A stretch of 64,000 nucleotides of DNA from Eutrophocola sp965662685 (GCA_965662685.1 CBFIIQ010000009.1:1-64000), one strand, 5' to 3'. Positions 15,931 through 25,671 are shown, counted from the stretch's first letter. Translations and numbers: made by a program. The notes: generated by a model not told the origin, from the letters alone.

Positions 15931-17089
15931 CGCGGTAAAAGTTCGCGGCATCGAAGGCCAGCTGGGCAAAGTAACGGGCACCGGTCAACATCATGCTTTC
16001 ATCAATATCAAACATCGGGCTGTGCAAGGGAATAAATTGCTGCTCTTCACGACGGGCGCCAAAGCGGACGTAGCAACCGGGTAACTTTTCCAGGTAAAAG
16101 GAAAAATCTTCAGATCCCATGCTGGGATATTCCATTTTTTGCACGCCTGCTTTTCCGACGACCTTGCTCGCTGCCTGTATTGCAAGTTCCACTTCGCGGT
16201 CGGTATTGACCACCGGCGGATACCCTGGCATCACTGTCAACTCGATTTCGGCATCATGTAAAATTGCCAATGCTGAAGTCATGCGTTTCAGGCCCTTGTG
16301 AATATGCTCCCTGGTCTGTTTCTGGGTGGAACGTATCGATCCTCTCATCACAGCATGTTCGGCAATCACATTCGGCGCACTACCAGCCTGTAATTCACCG
16401 ATCGTGATGACAGACGGGTGCAGGGGATCTGTTTCCCGGGACACCAGTGTCTGGATGGTGTTGACCAGTGATGCTGCGATGATGACGGCATCAGTGGCTT
16501 CATGTGGCCTGGCTCCATGCCCGCCTTTTCCCCGGATGATAATTTCAAAACGGTCCGACTGGGCGGTGATAATACCGTGGCCAATCATTATTTCGCCAAC
16601 CCTGAAATGATGGGTTACATGCCCCGCAAAAATGGCGCAGGCATCATCCAGACAGCCCGTTTCTATGACGCTTCTGGCACCGCCACCACTTTCTTCCGCG
16701 GGTTGGAAAATCAGCAGTACATTGCTGGCTGCAGGGTTTTCATGAAGTATTCGTGCAGCCCCCAGAAGCATGGCAATGTGGGCATCATGGCCGCACGCAT
16801 GCATTTTGCCTTTTTCCTGTGAGGAAAAGGGCAGGTGGGTATTTTCCTCCCCGGGGAGAGCGTCCATCTCTGCACGTAGCGCGATGGTTGGGGCGCCTGC
16901 CAGTGTTGCCGGTATTTTTGCTATAACACCACTCCCGGGTCCGGAATACTCACAGGGAATCTGCAGCTGTTTGAGCTCTTCAATGATCCGTTGTGCGGTC
17001 TTCTTTTCCTGAAAAGCCAATTCAGGGGATTGATGAAGCGCCCGCCTGATGGTCACCATATAGGAGAGAAGGCTATCGTTGGAGGACAT
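15914..17089 (-). CDS. M20 family amidohydrolase
   Basis: This cytoplasmic metallohydrolase of 391 residues belongs to the M20D group (hippurate, N-acyl-amino-acid and IAA-conjugate hydrolases). Metal-binding motifs are visible: AEMDALPGEE, HACGHDAHIAML, PAEESGGGA and, near the C-terminus, HSPMFDIDE. The dimerisation domain lies between about residues 180 and 290 (GKGGHGARPHEATD). It removes an acyl or amino-acid group from an amide; the physiological substrate cannot be told from sequence. The ATG at 17089 follows GGAAACTG weakly. The YbdK-type ligase gene overlaps its end. Confidence 0.88.
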   Translation of the reverse strand: MSSNDSLLSYMVTIRRALHQSPELAFQEKKTAQRIIEELKQLQIPCEYSGPGSGVIAKIPATLAGAPTIALRAEMDALPGEENTHLPFSSQEKGKMHACGHDAHIAMLLGAARILHENPAASNVLLIFQPAEESGGGARSVIETGCLDDACAIFAGHVTHHFRVGEIMIGHGIITAQSDRFEIIIRGKGGHGARPHEATDAVIIAASLVNTIQTLVSRETDPLHPSVITIGELQAGSAPNVIAEHAVMRGSIRSTQKQTREHIHKGLKRMTSALAILHDAEIELTVMPGYPPVVNTDREVELAIQAASKVVGKAGVQKMEYPSMGSEDFSFYLEKLPGCYVRFGARREEQQFIPLHSPMFDIDESMMLTGARYFAQLAFDAANFYRDDSRV

Positions 17090-17208
17090 TCAGTTTCCTG
17101 CTCATTGCTATATTACCCCTTTACAGGCTTTACAGAGTTGGCGTATTGATTATGACGGGTGGTAAACCGACAAATGGCAGCATTTATTACACTGTCGAGC
17201 TGGCTGAA

Positions 17209-17409
17209 TTAATCAAGTTCGAATGTTACTTTTCCATTGATTCGATAGCTGACAATTTTATGATTTTCCACCTTGGCTTCCAATTCCTTGATGTAGATGG
17301 ATTTGATGTCATGCAATGATTCGGCGGCCTTGCTAATGGCGGTCTGGGCAGCGTCTTCCCAGCTTTTTTCAGATTCTGCCAGTATTTCGATGACTTTCAG
17401 TGTGGTCAT
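17209..17409 (-). CDS. Dodecin, flavin-binding storage protein
   Basis: The 66 residues are a typical dodecin: VIEILAESEKSWEDAAQTAI, SLHDIKSIYIKELEAKVEN and the terminal VTFELD strand. Dodecins form hollow dodecamers that bind flavins and buffer free FMN/FAD. The ATG at 17409 is preferred over one at 17421 because GGAGAG lies five bases upstream. It is a single gene with its own FNR-like promoter (17451-17491), suggesting flavin sequestration as flavoenzymes fall idle under low oxygen. Confidence 0.9.
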   Translation of the reverse strand: MTTLKVIEILAESEKSWEDAAQTAISKAAESLHDIKSIYIKELEAKVENHKIVSYRINGKVTFELD

Positions 17410-17450
17410 AGTACTCTCCATGCATTTGTATAAAGGGATCAGGAGAATTC

Positions 17451-17491
17451 ATTGTAGGAAGGGCAAACGGGTCAAACTTAATCTGGATCAA
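17451..17491 (-). promoter_or_regulatory. FNR-like class II promoter for dodecin
   Basis: The box TTAATCTGGATCAA (17478-17491) has one mismatch in the upstream half-site. TACAAT at 17456-17451, close to the ideal -10, starts 28.5 bp leftward of the centre. Confidence 0.6.
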
Positions 17492-17578
17492 AAAGCTGAT
17501 CTAAAGCGGGTTTAAAAAATCAGCTTGCCCTGAAAAATGCCAGAGGATTGGATGCTGATATCGATGATCAAGCAGGGA

Positions 17579-20500
17579 TCAGTTCTTCATCATCAGCTTG
17601 GAGAGTATCTGCAGCAGTGATTGGGCTTCAATCGGTTTGGAGATTATTTTACAGTCAGCCGCTTCTGCCTCGCGCCCGCGCAGTTCCGAGGTGTAGCCGG
17701 TGATGACGATAGCCGGAATATGCTTGTTGAGCTTTTTGCGAAGTTTTTGTATCAGTTCTATACCATTATCTTTCTGGTCCAGACCGTAGTCTGTGACGAT
17801 CACAACGGGGCTGTCGTTATCCAGCGTTGCCATGGCCTCCTGTGTATCCCTCGCGGTGATGACGGTGAAACCTGACACTTCCAGGAACAGTTTTGTTGAA
17901 TCCAGAACAGCCATATCGTCCTCAATTAACAGCACCTTGCCGCTTTTATTGGGTATTTTTGGTTTGGGCAGAGCCCGTGGTTTCATTTTACGTGTGCTTT
18001 TACTTTGGACTGTTGGTACGAGTAAAGAGAAACTGGAGCCCTTGCCTGGTCTGGAGCTGACCTCAAGTTTAAGGTTTAACAAATCCGCGATGAGTTTTAC
18101 GATGGACAGTCCCAATCCCAGCCCTTTGCCCATGTAGAGGCCATCATGATCCAGTTGCCGATACTCATCGAAGATTGTATCCAGTTGTGTGGACTTGATC
18201 CCAGGCCCATTGTCAGCAACCTGTATCTTGAGGAGAGTTTTTTTGCGTCGGCATCCCAGCACAATATGACTGTGAGGGGGTGAATGTTTGATGGCATTCG
18301 CCACCAGGTTGGTCACCAGTTGTTCCAGCAGTGCCGGGTCGGATTTCACATGAACAGCGCAAGGGATCATGGTGAAATTCTGGTTTTTGCTCATCGCCTG
18401 GGGTGCTTCGGTGTTATGTACGCGTTTCAGCAAGCGATTGATCTCAAACGTTTCTATTTGCGGCTCAAGCTTGCCGGATTCAAGTTTGCTCATGTTGAGC
18501 AAGGCATTGAGCAGCTTGTTGCTGGTGTCTACGGCCATCCCTATCTGGCCGAGAATGCGGGTTTTGTCGCTGACATTGAGATTTCCTGTCAGTGTTCCCA
18601 GGTACATACTGATTGATTGCAGGGGTTGGCGCAGGTCATGGCTGGCGGCGGCCAGAAAACGGGTCTTGGTGCGGTTGGCTTCATCAGCATTATGGATGGC
18701 CTGCTGGAGTGCAGCTTTTTCCTTCTTTTCAGGGCGGACATCACGGAAGCGGATCATGATTGCTGTCTCATGAACTCCAATGATAGGGCTGAGGCTGATA
18801 TCTACGGGCAATTCTATACCGTTTTTGGTCAAGCACGTGAGTTCAAGCCCTTTGCCCATTTTTCGCATGACAGGCTTGCTCAGGTATTGCCTGTGATAGA
18901 GATCATGCTTTTTGTGGAAACGTTTCGGCAACAGCATATGGAAAAATTGATCTCTCATTTCATCCCGTTTATAACCGAAGAAGTTTTCTGCTTGCCGGTT
19001 GATCCGCTGAATTTTGCCATTCTCCCCGATGATGATAAAGGGGTCCGGCGTCGATTCCATCACGGCATTAAGTTTGTACTCATTGGCATTTTTTTCACTG
19101 ACGTCCCGAATGATGATGGCAACGCCGTCTATCTCGCCATTGCGATCCTTTAGTATTGATGCACTGGACCAGATATCGAGCGTGTTTCCATTGCGGGTCA
19201 GGGCAGTGGTTTCTGTGCTGCGCTGATTGCTGCCTTTGACGATATTGTCGATATAGGTTTTGTAAGCTTTTTTCTGTCCCCTCGCTATAAGGTCGCGGAT
19301 GTTGATCGTCAATGCCTGTTTTTCGGAGTAGCCAAACATCCTTGTAGCACCGTCGTTCCAGGCACGAATGTCGCCTTTCAGGCTTTGCACGATAATGGCA
19401 TCTTCAGAGCTTTTGACAATAGTCGCCAGAAGTTCTGCCTCTCGGGCGCTGGATTCGCGTTCGGTCTCGTCGTGAAAGGCGATCACCAGACTACGAACAT
19501 CCCGGGTGCCGGGTTCGCTGATAGGAATCAGCCGTATCACAAAAAACCTGCTGTCCAGTTCCGCCTCCAGTTGGCAGCTGCGGCCGGTCTTCAACGTCTG
19601 CTGCACGTACTTTGAAATCGTGGTGAGCCCATCCAGGCGAAACATGAGCTGCTGGATATTGCTGACTTCATTGGGCCACAGCTTGAATAGCTGCCTGCAA
19701 CTATCAGAATAACGCGTTACCTGCAGGTCTGCGTCAAGCATGATGATTCCCGCCAGCACCGAATTAAGAATGGTGTCCAGTTCCTCATTGACACGCTCGA
19801 GCTCCTGGCTCTTGGTTTTCAGTTCATCGTTGACACTGATGAGTTCTTCATTGGTGGACTCCAGTTCTTCGTTAGCCGTCTGGAACTCCTCATTGGAGGA
19901 CTGTAACTCCTCCAGGGTTGAGTGGAACTCCTCGTTGACCGATTGCAATTCCTGGTTGGCGGCCTCGAGAGCTTCAATATTGGACTGAAGTTGTTCCCGG
20001 GTTACCGCCAGCTCTTCCTCCAGGGCTTTGATGTGCAGGGAGCTTTTGCCATCCTGATCAGTGTCGGGAATGACCTTTGTATGCTTTGGTAAAGTGTTTT
20101 CCTCGAAGACCAGTAAAATTTCCCGCTGGTTTTTTTCGATTTCTGGCGTGGCCTGCTGGGGGATGGCGACCATTGTCATCAGCACCTCACTGGTCTCCCT
20201 GGCACCGGCAGGCAGTTTGATTGGGCGGCTTTTTACCAGGGCTCCGGAACGTTGTGCCTGCTGCAGTACCATCTGTAAGTCAATTTTCAGCTCCTGCTTC
20301 GCCATGTGGAGTATGTTGACGTTGAAATTTCCCTCCGGGAGGCTGAGATAGGCATTCACCTTGCCGTGAACATGCATCAGTTCCAGGCGGTCATTCAGCA
20401 ATACAGCTGCCGGGGCATATTCGTTAAAATAAATTTCCCAGGCTTGTTGCTGCCAGGGAATATGGGCAACATTGTTTTCCGGCACCGGAAGCCGGGGTGA

Positions 20501-21934
20501 GTGTTCAGCAGGAAAAATCCTGGGCCGGTTTTTTACATCACGGCGCAGGTAAAGAGTATTCTGGCGATCTACTACCTTGAACAGTTTCTCGGTACTACCG
20601 GTACTTTCCGATGAGCCGAGCAGCAGATATCCGTCTGGCTTGAGCGAGTAATGGAATCTGCTTAACAAGCGGGCCTGCGTGGTGCGATTGAAATAAATCA
20701 GTAAGTTCCGGCAACAGATCAGGTCCATTCTTGAAAAAGCCGTGTCCTGGGAGACGTCGTGTACGGCGAACACGACCATGTCACGCAATTCTCCGGTGAT
20801 CTGATAACTGCCCTCTACCTTGTCAAAGTAATGTTGCAAAAGAGGTGTCGGGATATGCTCCACGGCCTTGGCTGAATAGATTCCCTTGCGGGCAAAATCT
20901 ATATTATCGGGGTCAATATCAGTGGCGAAGATCCTGATGTCTATCGGCTGGGTTACATTTTTTTGCAGATCCGCTACCAACAGGGCGACAGAATAGGCCT
21001 CTTCTCCTGTAGCGCAGCCAGCCGACCAGATTCTGATCGAGTCCCCGGTTTTTTTTTCTTCAATGATTTTCTTTAAGAGTTGCTTGAGGCGTTGAAATAC
21101 TTTTTCATCACGGAAAAATCCGGTGACACTGATGAACATTTCCTTGGTGAGGTACTTGACTTCATCTGTCGATTTTTGAACCAGCAATATATATTCACCG
21201 AGTGTATTGACCTTGTTTGCTAGCATGCGGCGCCTGATGCGCCGCAGCAGCATGGCTTCCTTGTAACGGTGAAAGTTGAAGCCGCTCTTGTTTTCCAGTA
21301 TTTCCAGCAGCATGTTCAGTTTGTCCTGGTCACCGATTGATACGGCTCCTTTGGCTTCCCACAGTTGAGTGATCTCCGCCAGTTCCGGTCCGATTTCTGC
21401 AGCAGGGCGCACGAAATCTGCCAGGTAAAGATCGATTGCCTGCCGGGGCATACTGTCGTACTCGGCAGTCGCCGGATCCTGAATCAGAGTCCAGCCACCG
21501 GCAGTCTTGATGTCCTGTAATCCTTCGATACCATCTCTGCCGGTCCCCGACAGAATGATGCCAGCGCAATGATCCGGATATTGGCTGGCCAGAGAGCTGA
21601 ACAGGACATCAACGGTGTGGCGCGGGCCCTCGTGTTCAATATTTTTAAGCAGAACACAGCCGTCCTTTACCTCGCACTGGATTCCGGGTGGACAGATATA
21701 AAGCCTATCGCCTTCAATGGGCTGGTTGTCTTTGGCCATGGAAAGGGGGAAGGGGGATAAATCTTTCAGTACGTCCTCGAGAGTGCTCTCATGCTCCATA
21801 CTGTGTTGTAGAAAAAGATAGGCGATATTCTTTCCGACCGGCAGTCCGGGTAGCAGTTCCTGGAAAGCCTTCAGTCCTCCGGCCGAGGCGCCGATACCGA
21901 CAACGAAATCAGGTTTTTTGGATTTGTTCTTCAT
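17579..21934 (-). CDS. CheB-CheR-PAS hybrid histidine kinase with receiver domain
   Basis: This very large sensor (1451 residues) joins, in order, several parts. First is a CheB methylesterase domain (about 1-190; S17 in GIGASAGG, H44, D134 in GTGRDG). A CheR methyltransferase domain follows (about 210-475; WSAGCATGEEAYS, ICCRNLLIYFN), then a PAS-like segment (about 500-600). A glutamate-rich coiled coil (about 640-735; repeated NEEL/NEEF units), two or three PAS domains (about 735-1090), HisKA with SHDLRQPL, HATPase (DNGPGI) and a C-terminal receiver (LLIEDDMAVLDS, TDYGLD) complete it. No membrane segment is visible, so sensing is cytoplasmic. Chemotaxis receptors are absent nearby, so the methylation modules may act within a stand-alone pathway. 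The output partner is unknown; a PilZ gene and the FNR gene lie next to it. Confidence 0.93.
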   Translation of the reverse strand: MKNKSKKPDFVVGIGASAGGLKAFQELLPGLPVGKNIAYLFLQHSMEHESTLEDVLKDLSPFPLSMAKDNQPIEGDRLYICPPGIQCEVKDGCVLLKNIEHEGPRHTVDVLFSSLASQYPDHCAGIILSGTGRDGIEGLQDIKTAGGWTLIQDPATAEYDSMPRQAIDLYLADFVRPAAEIGPELAEITQLWEAKGAVSIGDQDKLNMLLEILENKSGFNFHRYKEAMLLRRIRRRMLANKVNTLGEYILLVQKSTDEVKYLTKEMFISVTGFFRDEKVFQRLKQLLKKIIEEKKTGDSIRIWSAGCATGEEAYSVALLVADLQKNVTQPIDIRIFATDIDPDNIDFARKGIYSAKAVEHIPTPLLQHYFDKVEGSYQITGELRDMVVFAVHDVSQDTAFSRMDLICCRNLLIYFNRTTQARLLSRFHYSLKPDGYLLLGSSESTGSTEKLFKVVDRQNTLYLRRDVKNRPRIFPAEHSPRLPVPENNVAHIPWQQQAWEIYFNEYAPAAVLLNDRLELMHVHGKVNAYLSLPEGNFNVNILHMAKQELKIDLQMVLQQAQRSGALVKSRPIKLPAGARETSEVLMTMVAIPQQATPEIEKNQREILLVFEENTLPKHTKVIPDTDQDGKSSLHIKALEEELAVTREQLQSNIEALEAANQELQSVNEEFHSTLEELQSSNEEFQTANEELESTNEELISVNDELKTKSQELERVNEELDTILNSVLAGIIMLDADLQVTRYSDSCRQLFKLWPNEVSNIQQLMFRLDGLTTISKYVQQTLKTGRSCQLEAELDSRFFVIRLIPISEPGTRDVRSLVIAFHDETERESSAREAELLATIVKSSEDAIIVQSLKGDIRAWNDGATRMFGYSEKQALTINIRDLIARGQKKAYKTYIDNIVKGSNQRSTETTALTRNGNTLDIWSSASILKDRNGEIDGVAIIIRDVSEKNANEYKLNAVMESTPDPFIIIGENGKIQRINRQAENFFGYKRDEMRDQFFHMLLPKRFHKKHDLYHRQYLSKPVMRKMGKGLELTCLTKNGIELPVDISLSPIIGVHETAIMIRFRDVRPEKKEKAALQQAIHNADEANRTKTRFLAAASHDLRQPLQSISMYLGTLTGNLNVSDKTRILGQIGMAVDTSNKLLNALLNMSKLESGKLEPQIETFEINRLLKRVHNTEAPQAMSKNQNFTMIPCAVHVKSDPALLEQLVTNLVANAIKHSPPHSHIVLGCRRKKTLLKIQVADNGPGIKSTQLDTIFDEYRQLDHDGLYMGKGLGLGLSIVKLIADLLNLKLEVSSRPGKGSSFSLLVPTVQSKSTRKMKPRALPKPKIPNKSGKVLLIEDDMAVLDSTKLFLEVSGFTVITARDTQEAMATLDNDSPVVIVTDYGLDQKDNGIELIQKLRKKLNKHIPAIVITGYTSELRGREAEAADCKIISKPIEAQSLLQILSKLMMKN

Positions 21935-22074
21935 AAAACAGTGTGTATACCCACAGTATTGTTGCTGGACAAAGTGCGGTTTAAGGTTTCTGTACCTGAG
22001 TCAAATGTATCGATAGCCTGAGGTTGCTAAAATTAAATATCAACCTGTTAAATGTTATTGCATACATTTGTCCG

Positions 22075-22542
22075 TTACTGAGGAGATACGGGCTTACTCT
22101 GATCTCTCCTTTTCCCTTTTCCCTTTTCGTATTGATCTAGACTTTTTGCCATATGTTGTAATTTCTCGTTGAGTTCATAGCAGCAGGAGACCTGTTCCGC
22201 CATTTTGTCAAACAGGTCAGCCAGTGTTTGTTCGTGGGTATAGCCCTGTTTAACAAGACTGCGCCCGACCTCCACGTAGTTATGGATTGCCATAAGAGGA
22301 AGTTTTAGCTGGCTTTGTATATCAACGTTATTATGTTTCGGACAAAATTTTCCTGTTTCCGGCTTCCTGTTATCAGTCAAAATGATAATCCTCCATGAAT
22401 TCTCTGCCTGTACTAGTAGTGTGCCGTATTTTTTCAGCCAGTCCAAGTTAATTGTAAATCTCGCCTTGTCATGACAAAAGTCCAGCCGGTAAATTGAGGT
22501 GCAATCACAAGCAATGAAAACAAGGTCATGGTAATTCTCCAC
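22075..22542 (-). CDS. Hypothetical protein with coiled C-terminus
   Basis: I do not recognise this 155-residue protein. The N-terminal part (about 1-65) contains cysteines and beta-type sequence (FIACDCTSIYRLDFCHD, WRIIILTDNR). The C-terminal part is helical and charged, ending in a lysine-rich tail. There is no signal peptide or membrane segment. It lies between the hybrid kinase and the divergent PilZ gene and reads in the same direction as the kinase, with about 140 bp between them, so cotranscription is possible. Coding is supported by frame length and gene packing only. Confidence 0.5.
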   Translation of the reverse strand: MENYHDLVFIACDCTSIYRLDFCHDKARFTINLDWLKKYGTLLVQAENSWRIIILTDNRKPETGKFCPKHNNVDIQSQLKLPLMAIHNYVEVGRSLVKQGYTHEQTLADLFDKMAEQVSCCYELNEKLQHMAKSLDQYEKGKGKRRDQSKPVSPQ

Positions 22543-22695
22543 CTGATCGTCATTCTTCGCGTCCGCACCCGACCATTATTTTGCTATTACGCAGAAATAC
22601 CTAGGCGAAAGTACGGATAGCCGAACAGGCTCGTCACTCCCTATAGTGTTCCTCCCCAGTAGCGAAAAGCAAAGTCTAGAAAACAGGAGATTATT

Positions 22696-23010
22696 ATGGA
22701 GCATCGCCAGGGAGTACGTTTCAGAATGAGTCTGCCAGTCGCTATAAAGGTGGGGTGTAATAGTCTGGGTTGGTTTACCAGTAGAGATATTGGCAACGGT
22801 GGTATTGCCTTGAATTGCGATATCGATCTGCCGCGCAACTGCGTAGCGGAACTTTCCATTGAAGTGCCTAAATGTAACCGTATAGACATTGAGACAGTGC
22901 GAGCCGTGGTGGTGCACCAGAAAAATGGCTGTATTGGCTTCATGTGGATATCCCGCGGGATCTCCCTGCAAAACCTGGTAGCGCAAACGGCAGGTCTTAT
23001 TGCTGCTTGA
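22696..23010 (+). CDS. PilZ-domain protein, likely c-di-GMP receptor
   Basis: The 104 residues form a single PilZ domain. The cyclic-di-GMP motif RxxxR is present at the N-terminus (EHRQGVRFR). The second motif, usually D/NxSxxG, reads DIGNGG, with glycine in place of the serine, so binding may be weaker or altered. GFMWISRG closes the barrel. The ATG follows ACAGGAG by a short spacer. Its place between the hybrid kinase and the FNR gene could link cyclic-di-GMP to this regulatory cluster; the output is unknown. Confidence 0.8.
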   Translation: MEHRQGVRFRMSLPVAIKVGCNSLGWFTSRDIGNGGIALNCDIDLPRNCVAELSIEVPKCNRIDIETVRAVVVHQKNGCIGFMWISRGISLQNLVAQTAGLIAA

Positions 23011-23159
23011 GATGAGCGACTGCAGCTATCCTGGTCAGGTTGGCAGAAAATTTAAACGTTGTTTGTTATCAAATTTATTTGTCGTTTCAAAATAAATGGT
23101 TGAAGCCTGCCATTTAAAAGCGTCAGGTGCAATTAAATGTTGATCAGGGATAAAAAGAC

Positions 23160-24008
23160 ATGATCGAGAATAAAAAGGTTAATAACATGACTCTGCAAAC
23201 ACAAAATGTTGTCGTATTGAATCGGGATAGTGGCAGGCACAAACTATCCTGCCATGACTGTACGAAGGCGTCGGTATGTCCGGCTTTTTCTGCCGGCTCC
23301 ATGCTGAAGCTTGGAGATTCCGGTACTCCCATTCATCGGAATGTCCGTCCTGGTCAGACAATATACAACGCAGGGGATGCATTTAAAGGCTTCTACATGG
23401 TGAAGTCCGGATTTTTTAAATCATCCTTTATAGACAGTGATGGGGTATTACAGGTAACGGATTTCTTTTTCCCCGGTGAGATGTTTGGCTTTGACGGTAT
23501 TGATGGTGGTCAGCACAACGCCATCATAGAAGCCCTTGATATTGGCAGTGTTTGCAAAATTCCATTGGCCCTGACCGGGGGGAGGGTAGGCTCCTTGTGG
23601 AATATTGATACTCTGGTGATTTTGCTTCAGGCGGCCAGCGAGTCTATTTCCAGGGATCGGGAAATGATGTATGCCCTGGGAAAACTGAGTGCCAGGAGAC
23701 GCTTTGCGACCTTTATACTCGATATTTCACGTCGTATGGCCAGGAGTGGTTTTGATTCTGATGCCTTCAAGTTATGTATGAGCCGCAATGACATCGCAAA
23801 CAATCTCTGTCTGGCTGTAGAAACTGTCAGCAGGCTTTTTACCCAGTTCCAGAGTCAGGGCCTTATTGATGTGGTACGTCGGGACATGAGGATCATTGAC
23901 CGGGAGAGGCTTGAGATGGTCGCGGACCGGGAATTTGATAGCGAAAATCTGGTCTACCTGGAAAGACAGGCTAATGCGTCAGGCAGTTATCAGCGGGGAG
24001 TTCATTAA
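23160..24008 (+). CDS. fnr: FNR-type oxygen-responsive transcription regulator
   Basis: This CRP/FNR-family regulator has an N-terminal cluster CHDCTKASVC (C31, C34, C40, spacing C-x2-C-x5-C) and a fourth cysteine at C132 in SVCKIPL. These match the four ligands of the oxygen-labile 4Fe-4S cluster of E. coli FNR. The cyclic-nucleotide-like barrel follows, then the dimer helix and a helix-turn-helix (SRNDIANNLCLAVETVSRL). The recognition helix carries E221-xx-S224-R225, the FNR residues that read TTGA half-sites. It should therefore activate genes with TTGAT-like boxes when oxygen is low, and many such boxes occur across this window. An alternative ATG at 23187 has an AAGG site and gives numbering closer to E. 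coli FNR. No convincing box lies at its own promoter. Confidence 0.93.
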   Translation: MIENKKVNNMTLQTQNVVVLNRDSGRHKLSCHDCTKASVCPAFSAGSMLKLGDSGTPIHRNVRPGQTIYNAGDAFKGFYMVKSGFFKSSFIDSDGVLQVTDFFFPGEMFGFDGIDGGQHNAIIEALDIGSVCKIPLALTGGRVGSLWNIDTLVILLQAASESISRDREMMYALGKLSARRRFATFILDISRRMARSGFDSDAFKLCMSRNDIANNLCLAVETVSRLFTQFQSQGLIDVVRRDMRIIDRERLEMVADREFDSENLVYLERQANASGSYQRGVH

Positions 24009-24009
24009 T

Positions 24010-24240
24010 ATGCACAGGACCAAGCAGGAGAAAGTAGTGGTGAACAATCAAAAACCGAAGAATCCGCACACAACAGTTGATTACCGCAGCTATCAACATT
24101 TGTATGAATATATTACTGCCGGGTTACAGAGCCTTGATGAGGCAGATTCGAAAATCCCGGCGATAAAAAAATCAGCCAGACAAGAGTCAATTGAGACCCC
24201 GCTCAGCAAAGATTCCCGTAACAAAAAACTGTCGCGCTAA
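24010..24240 (+). CDS. Hypothetical small basic protein
   Basis: I do not recognise this 76-residue product. The ATG at 24010 lies two bases after the FNR stop and is followed by a lysine-rich sequence and the motif TVDYRSYQHLYEYITAGL. No signal peptide or membrane helix is seen. It ends 22 bases before glgC, so fnr, this gene and glgC may be one transcript. A longer frame from 23896 would overlap fnr and is not supported. GGGGAG lies upstream of the chosen start. Confidence 0.5.
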   Translation: MHRTKQEKVVVNNQKPKNPHTTVDYRSYQHLYEYITAGLQSLDEADSKIPAIKKSARQESIETPLSKDSRNKKLSR

Positions 24241-24262
24241 GGAATGTCCCCGGTGAGCTTTG

Positions 24263-25567
24263 ATGTACATTGACCGTTTCGTGAGCCGACTAACCAAAGA
24301 CACCCTGGCATTGATACTTGCTGGCGGACGCGGTTCACGGCTTATGGACTTAACAAAATGGCGTGCCAAGCCAGCAGTGCCATTCGGGGGTAATTTCCGC
24401 ATTATTGACTTCCCCCTTTCCAACTGCGTCAATTCCGGTATCCGCCGCGTGGGTATTCTTACCCAGTACAAGTCGCACTCATTGATCCGTCATATCCAGA
24501 AGGGCTGGGGTTATTTTCGTGGTGAATTTGGCGAATTCGTCGAATTGTTACCCGCCCAGCAGCGGGTAGAAGTGTCCTGGTACAAGGGAACGGCCGATGC
24601 CGTTTACCAGAACATTGATATTATCCGCAGTCACCATCCGGAGTATGTGCTGATTTTGGCCGGCGACCATGTCTACAAGATGGACTACGGCCCAATGCTT
24701 GCAGCCCACGTGGAAAATCAGAGTGACCTCACCGTGGGGTGTATTGAGATACCGATAGATCAGGCCAGCTCCTTCGGGATCATGCAGGTTTCCAGAGACA
24801 ATCGTATTGAGGCCTTCCTGGAAAAACCACACCAGCCCGATTCTATTCCCGGCAAGCCGGGCATTGCCCTGGCATCCATGGGGATCTATGTTTTCAACTC
24901 GGAATTCCTGATAGAGAAGCTGCTGGAAGATGCGGCGCTGGGTAAAAAATCGAGTCATGATTTTGGCAAGGACATTATTCCGGATGTCATCGACAAACAC
25001 CGGGTCCATGCATACCCTTTTTTATCGGGGGCAACAAAGACCCAGGCCTATTGGCGTGACGTGGGAACCATTGATAATTACTGGCGGGCCAATCTGGAAC
25101 TGATTGGCGTTACTCCTGAACTAAACCTTTATGACAAACACTGGCCGATCTGGACCAGCCAGGAACAGGTACCGCCCAGTAAATTTGTCTTCGATGATGA
25201 GGATCGTCGCGGTATGGCTGTGGATTCCATGGTGTCGGGCGGTTCTATTATCGGCGGTGCTCTGGTCAGACATTCACTTCTGTTTAACAGCGTAGTGGTT
25301 TCCGATCACAGCCTGATCGAGGATTCGGTGATTCTGCCCGAGGTCAGTATTGGAAAATACTGCGTGATCAGGAAGGCGATCATCGACAAAGGGGCGGTTA
25401 TCCCTGATGGTACCGAGATCGGCTGTGACAATGTCGCCGACAAGGCACGCTTTTATGTCAGTCCTGAAGGTGTTGTGCTGGTAACGCCTGACATGCTCGG
25501 GCAGAAATTACATTTTTCAGCCCAGCCGCTTATGGAAGGAATTGACCAGCAAAGAAAGGTGTCGTGA
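24263..25567 (+). CDS. glgC: Glucose-1-phosphate adenylyltransferase (ADP-glucose pyrophosphorylase)
   Basis: GlgC makes ADP-glucose from glucose 1-phosphate and ATP, the committed step of bacterial glycogen synthesis. The 434 residues carry the nucleotidyl-transferase start LALILAGGRGSRL, the activator/catalytic segment KPAVPFGGNFRIIDF, the SNCVNSGI motif, LAGDHVYKMDY and a C-terminal left-handed beta-helix (about 300-420, SVVVSDHSLIEDSVIL). The ATG at 24263 is used; a TTG just before it is possible. It lies downstream of the FNR gene on the same strand and 13 kb from the glgBXPA operon, so synthesis and degradation may be controlled separately. Confidence 0.97.
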   Translation: MYIDRFVSRLTKDTLALILAGGRGSRLMDLTKWRAKPAVPFGGNFRIIDFPLSNCVNSGIRRVGILTQYKSHSLIRHIQKGWGYFRGEFGEFVELLPAQQRVEVSWYKGTADAVYQNIDIIRSHHPEYVLILAGDHVYKMDYGPMLAAHVENQSDLTVGCIEIPIDQASSFGIMQVSRDNRIEAFLEKPHQPDSIPGKPGIALASMGIYVFNSEFLIEKLLEDAALGKKSSHDFGKDIIPDVIDKHRVHAYPFLSGATKTQAYWRDVGTIDNYWRANLELIGVTPELNLYDKHWPIWTSQEQVPPSKFVFDDEDRRGMAVDSMVSGGSIIGGALVRHSLLFNSVVVSDHSLIEDSVILPEVSIGKYCVIRKAIIDKGAVIPDGTEIGCDNVADKARFYVSPEGVVLVTPDMLGQKLHFSAQPLMEGIDQQRKVS

Positions 25568-25671
25568 CTTCAATGAGCCGGCCGGGAGCGAATGTTACGG
25601 TCAGCGTTAGTTGTCTGCAGCCAGGCAGATGAGTGAACCACTTCCCCGATACAAACGAAACCGTCCGTGCC

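Noticed and set aside
21991..22004. Possible FNR box upstream of the hybrid kinase
   Set aside because: Only one half-site matches, and no TAnnnT hexamer lies at the standard spacing on either side.
22110..22130. CCCTTTT repeats as a regulatory element
   Set aside because: They encode the lysine-rich tail of the hypothetical protein at 22075 and need no separate explanation.
23141..23154. TTGAT half-site before the FNR gene
   Set aside because: The second half-site is missing and the position is too close to the start codon for class II activation, so autoregulation is not claimed.
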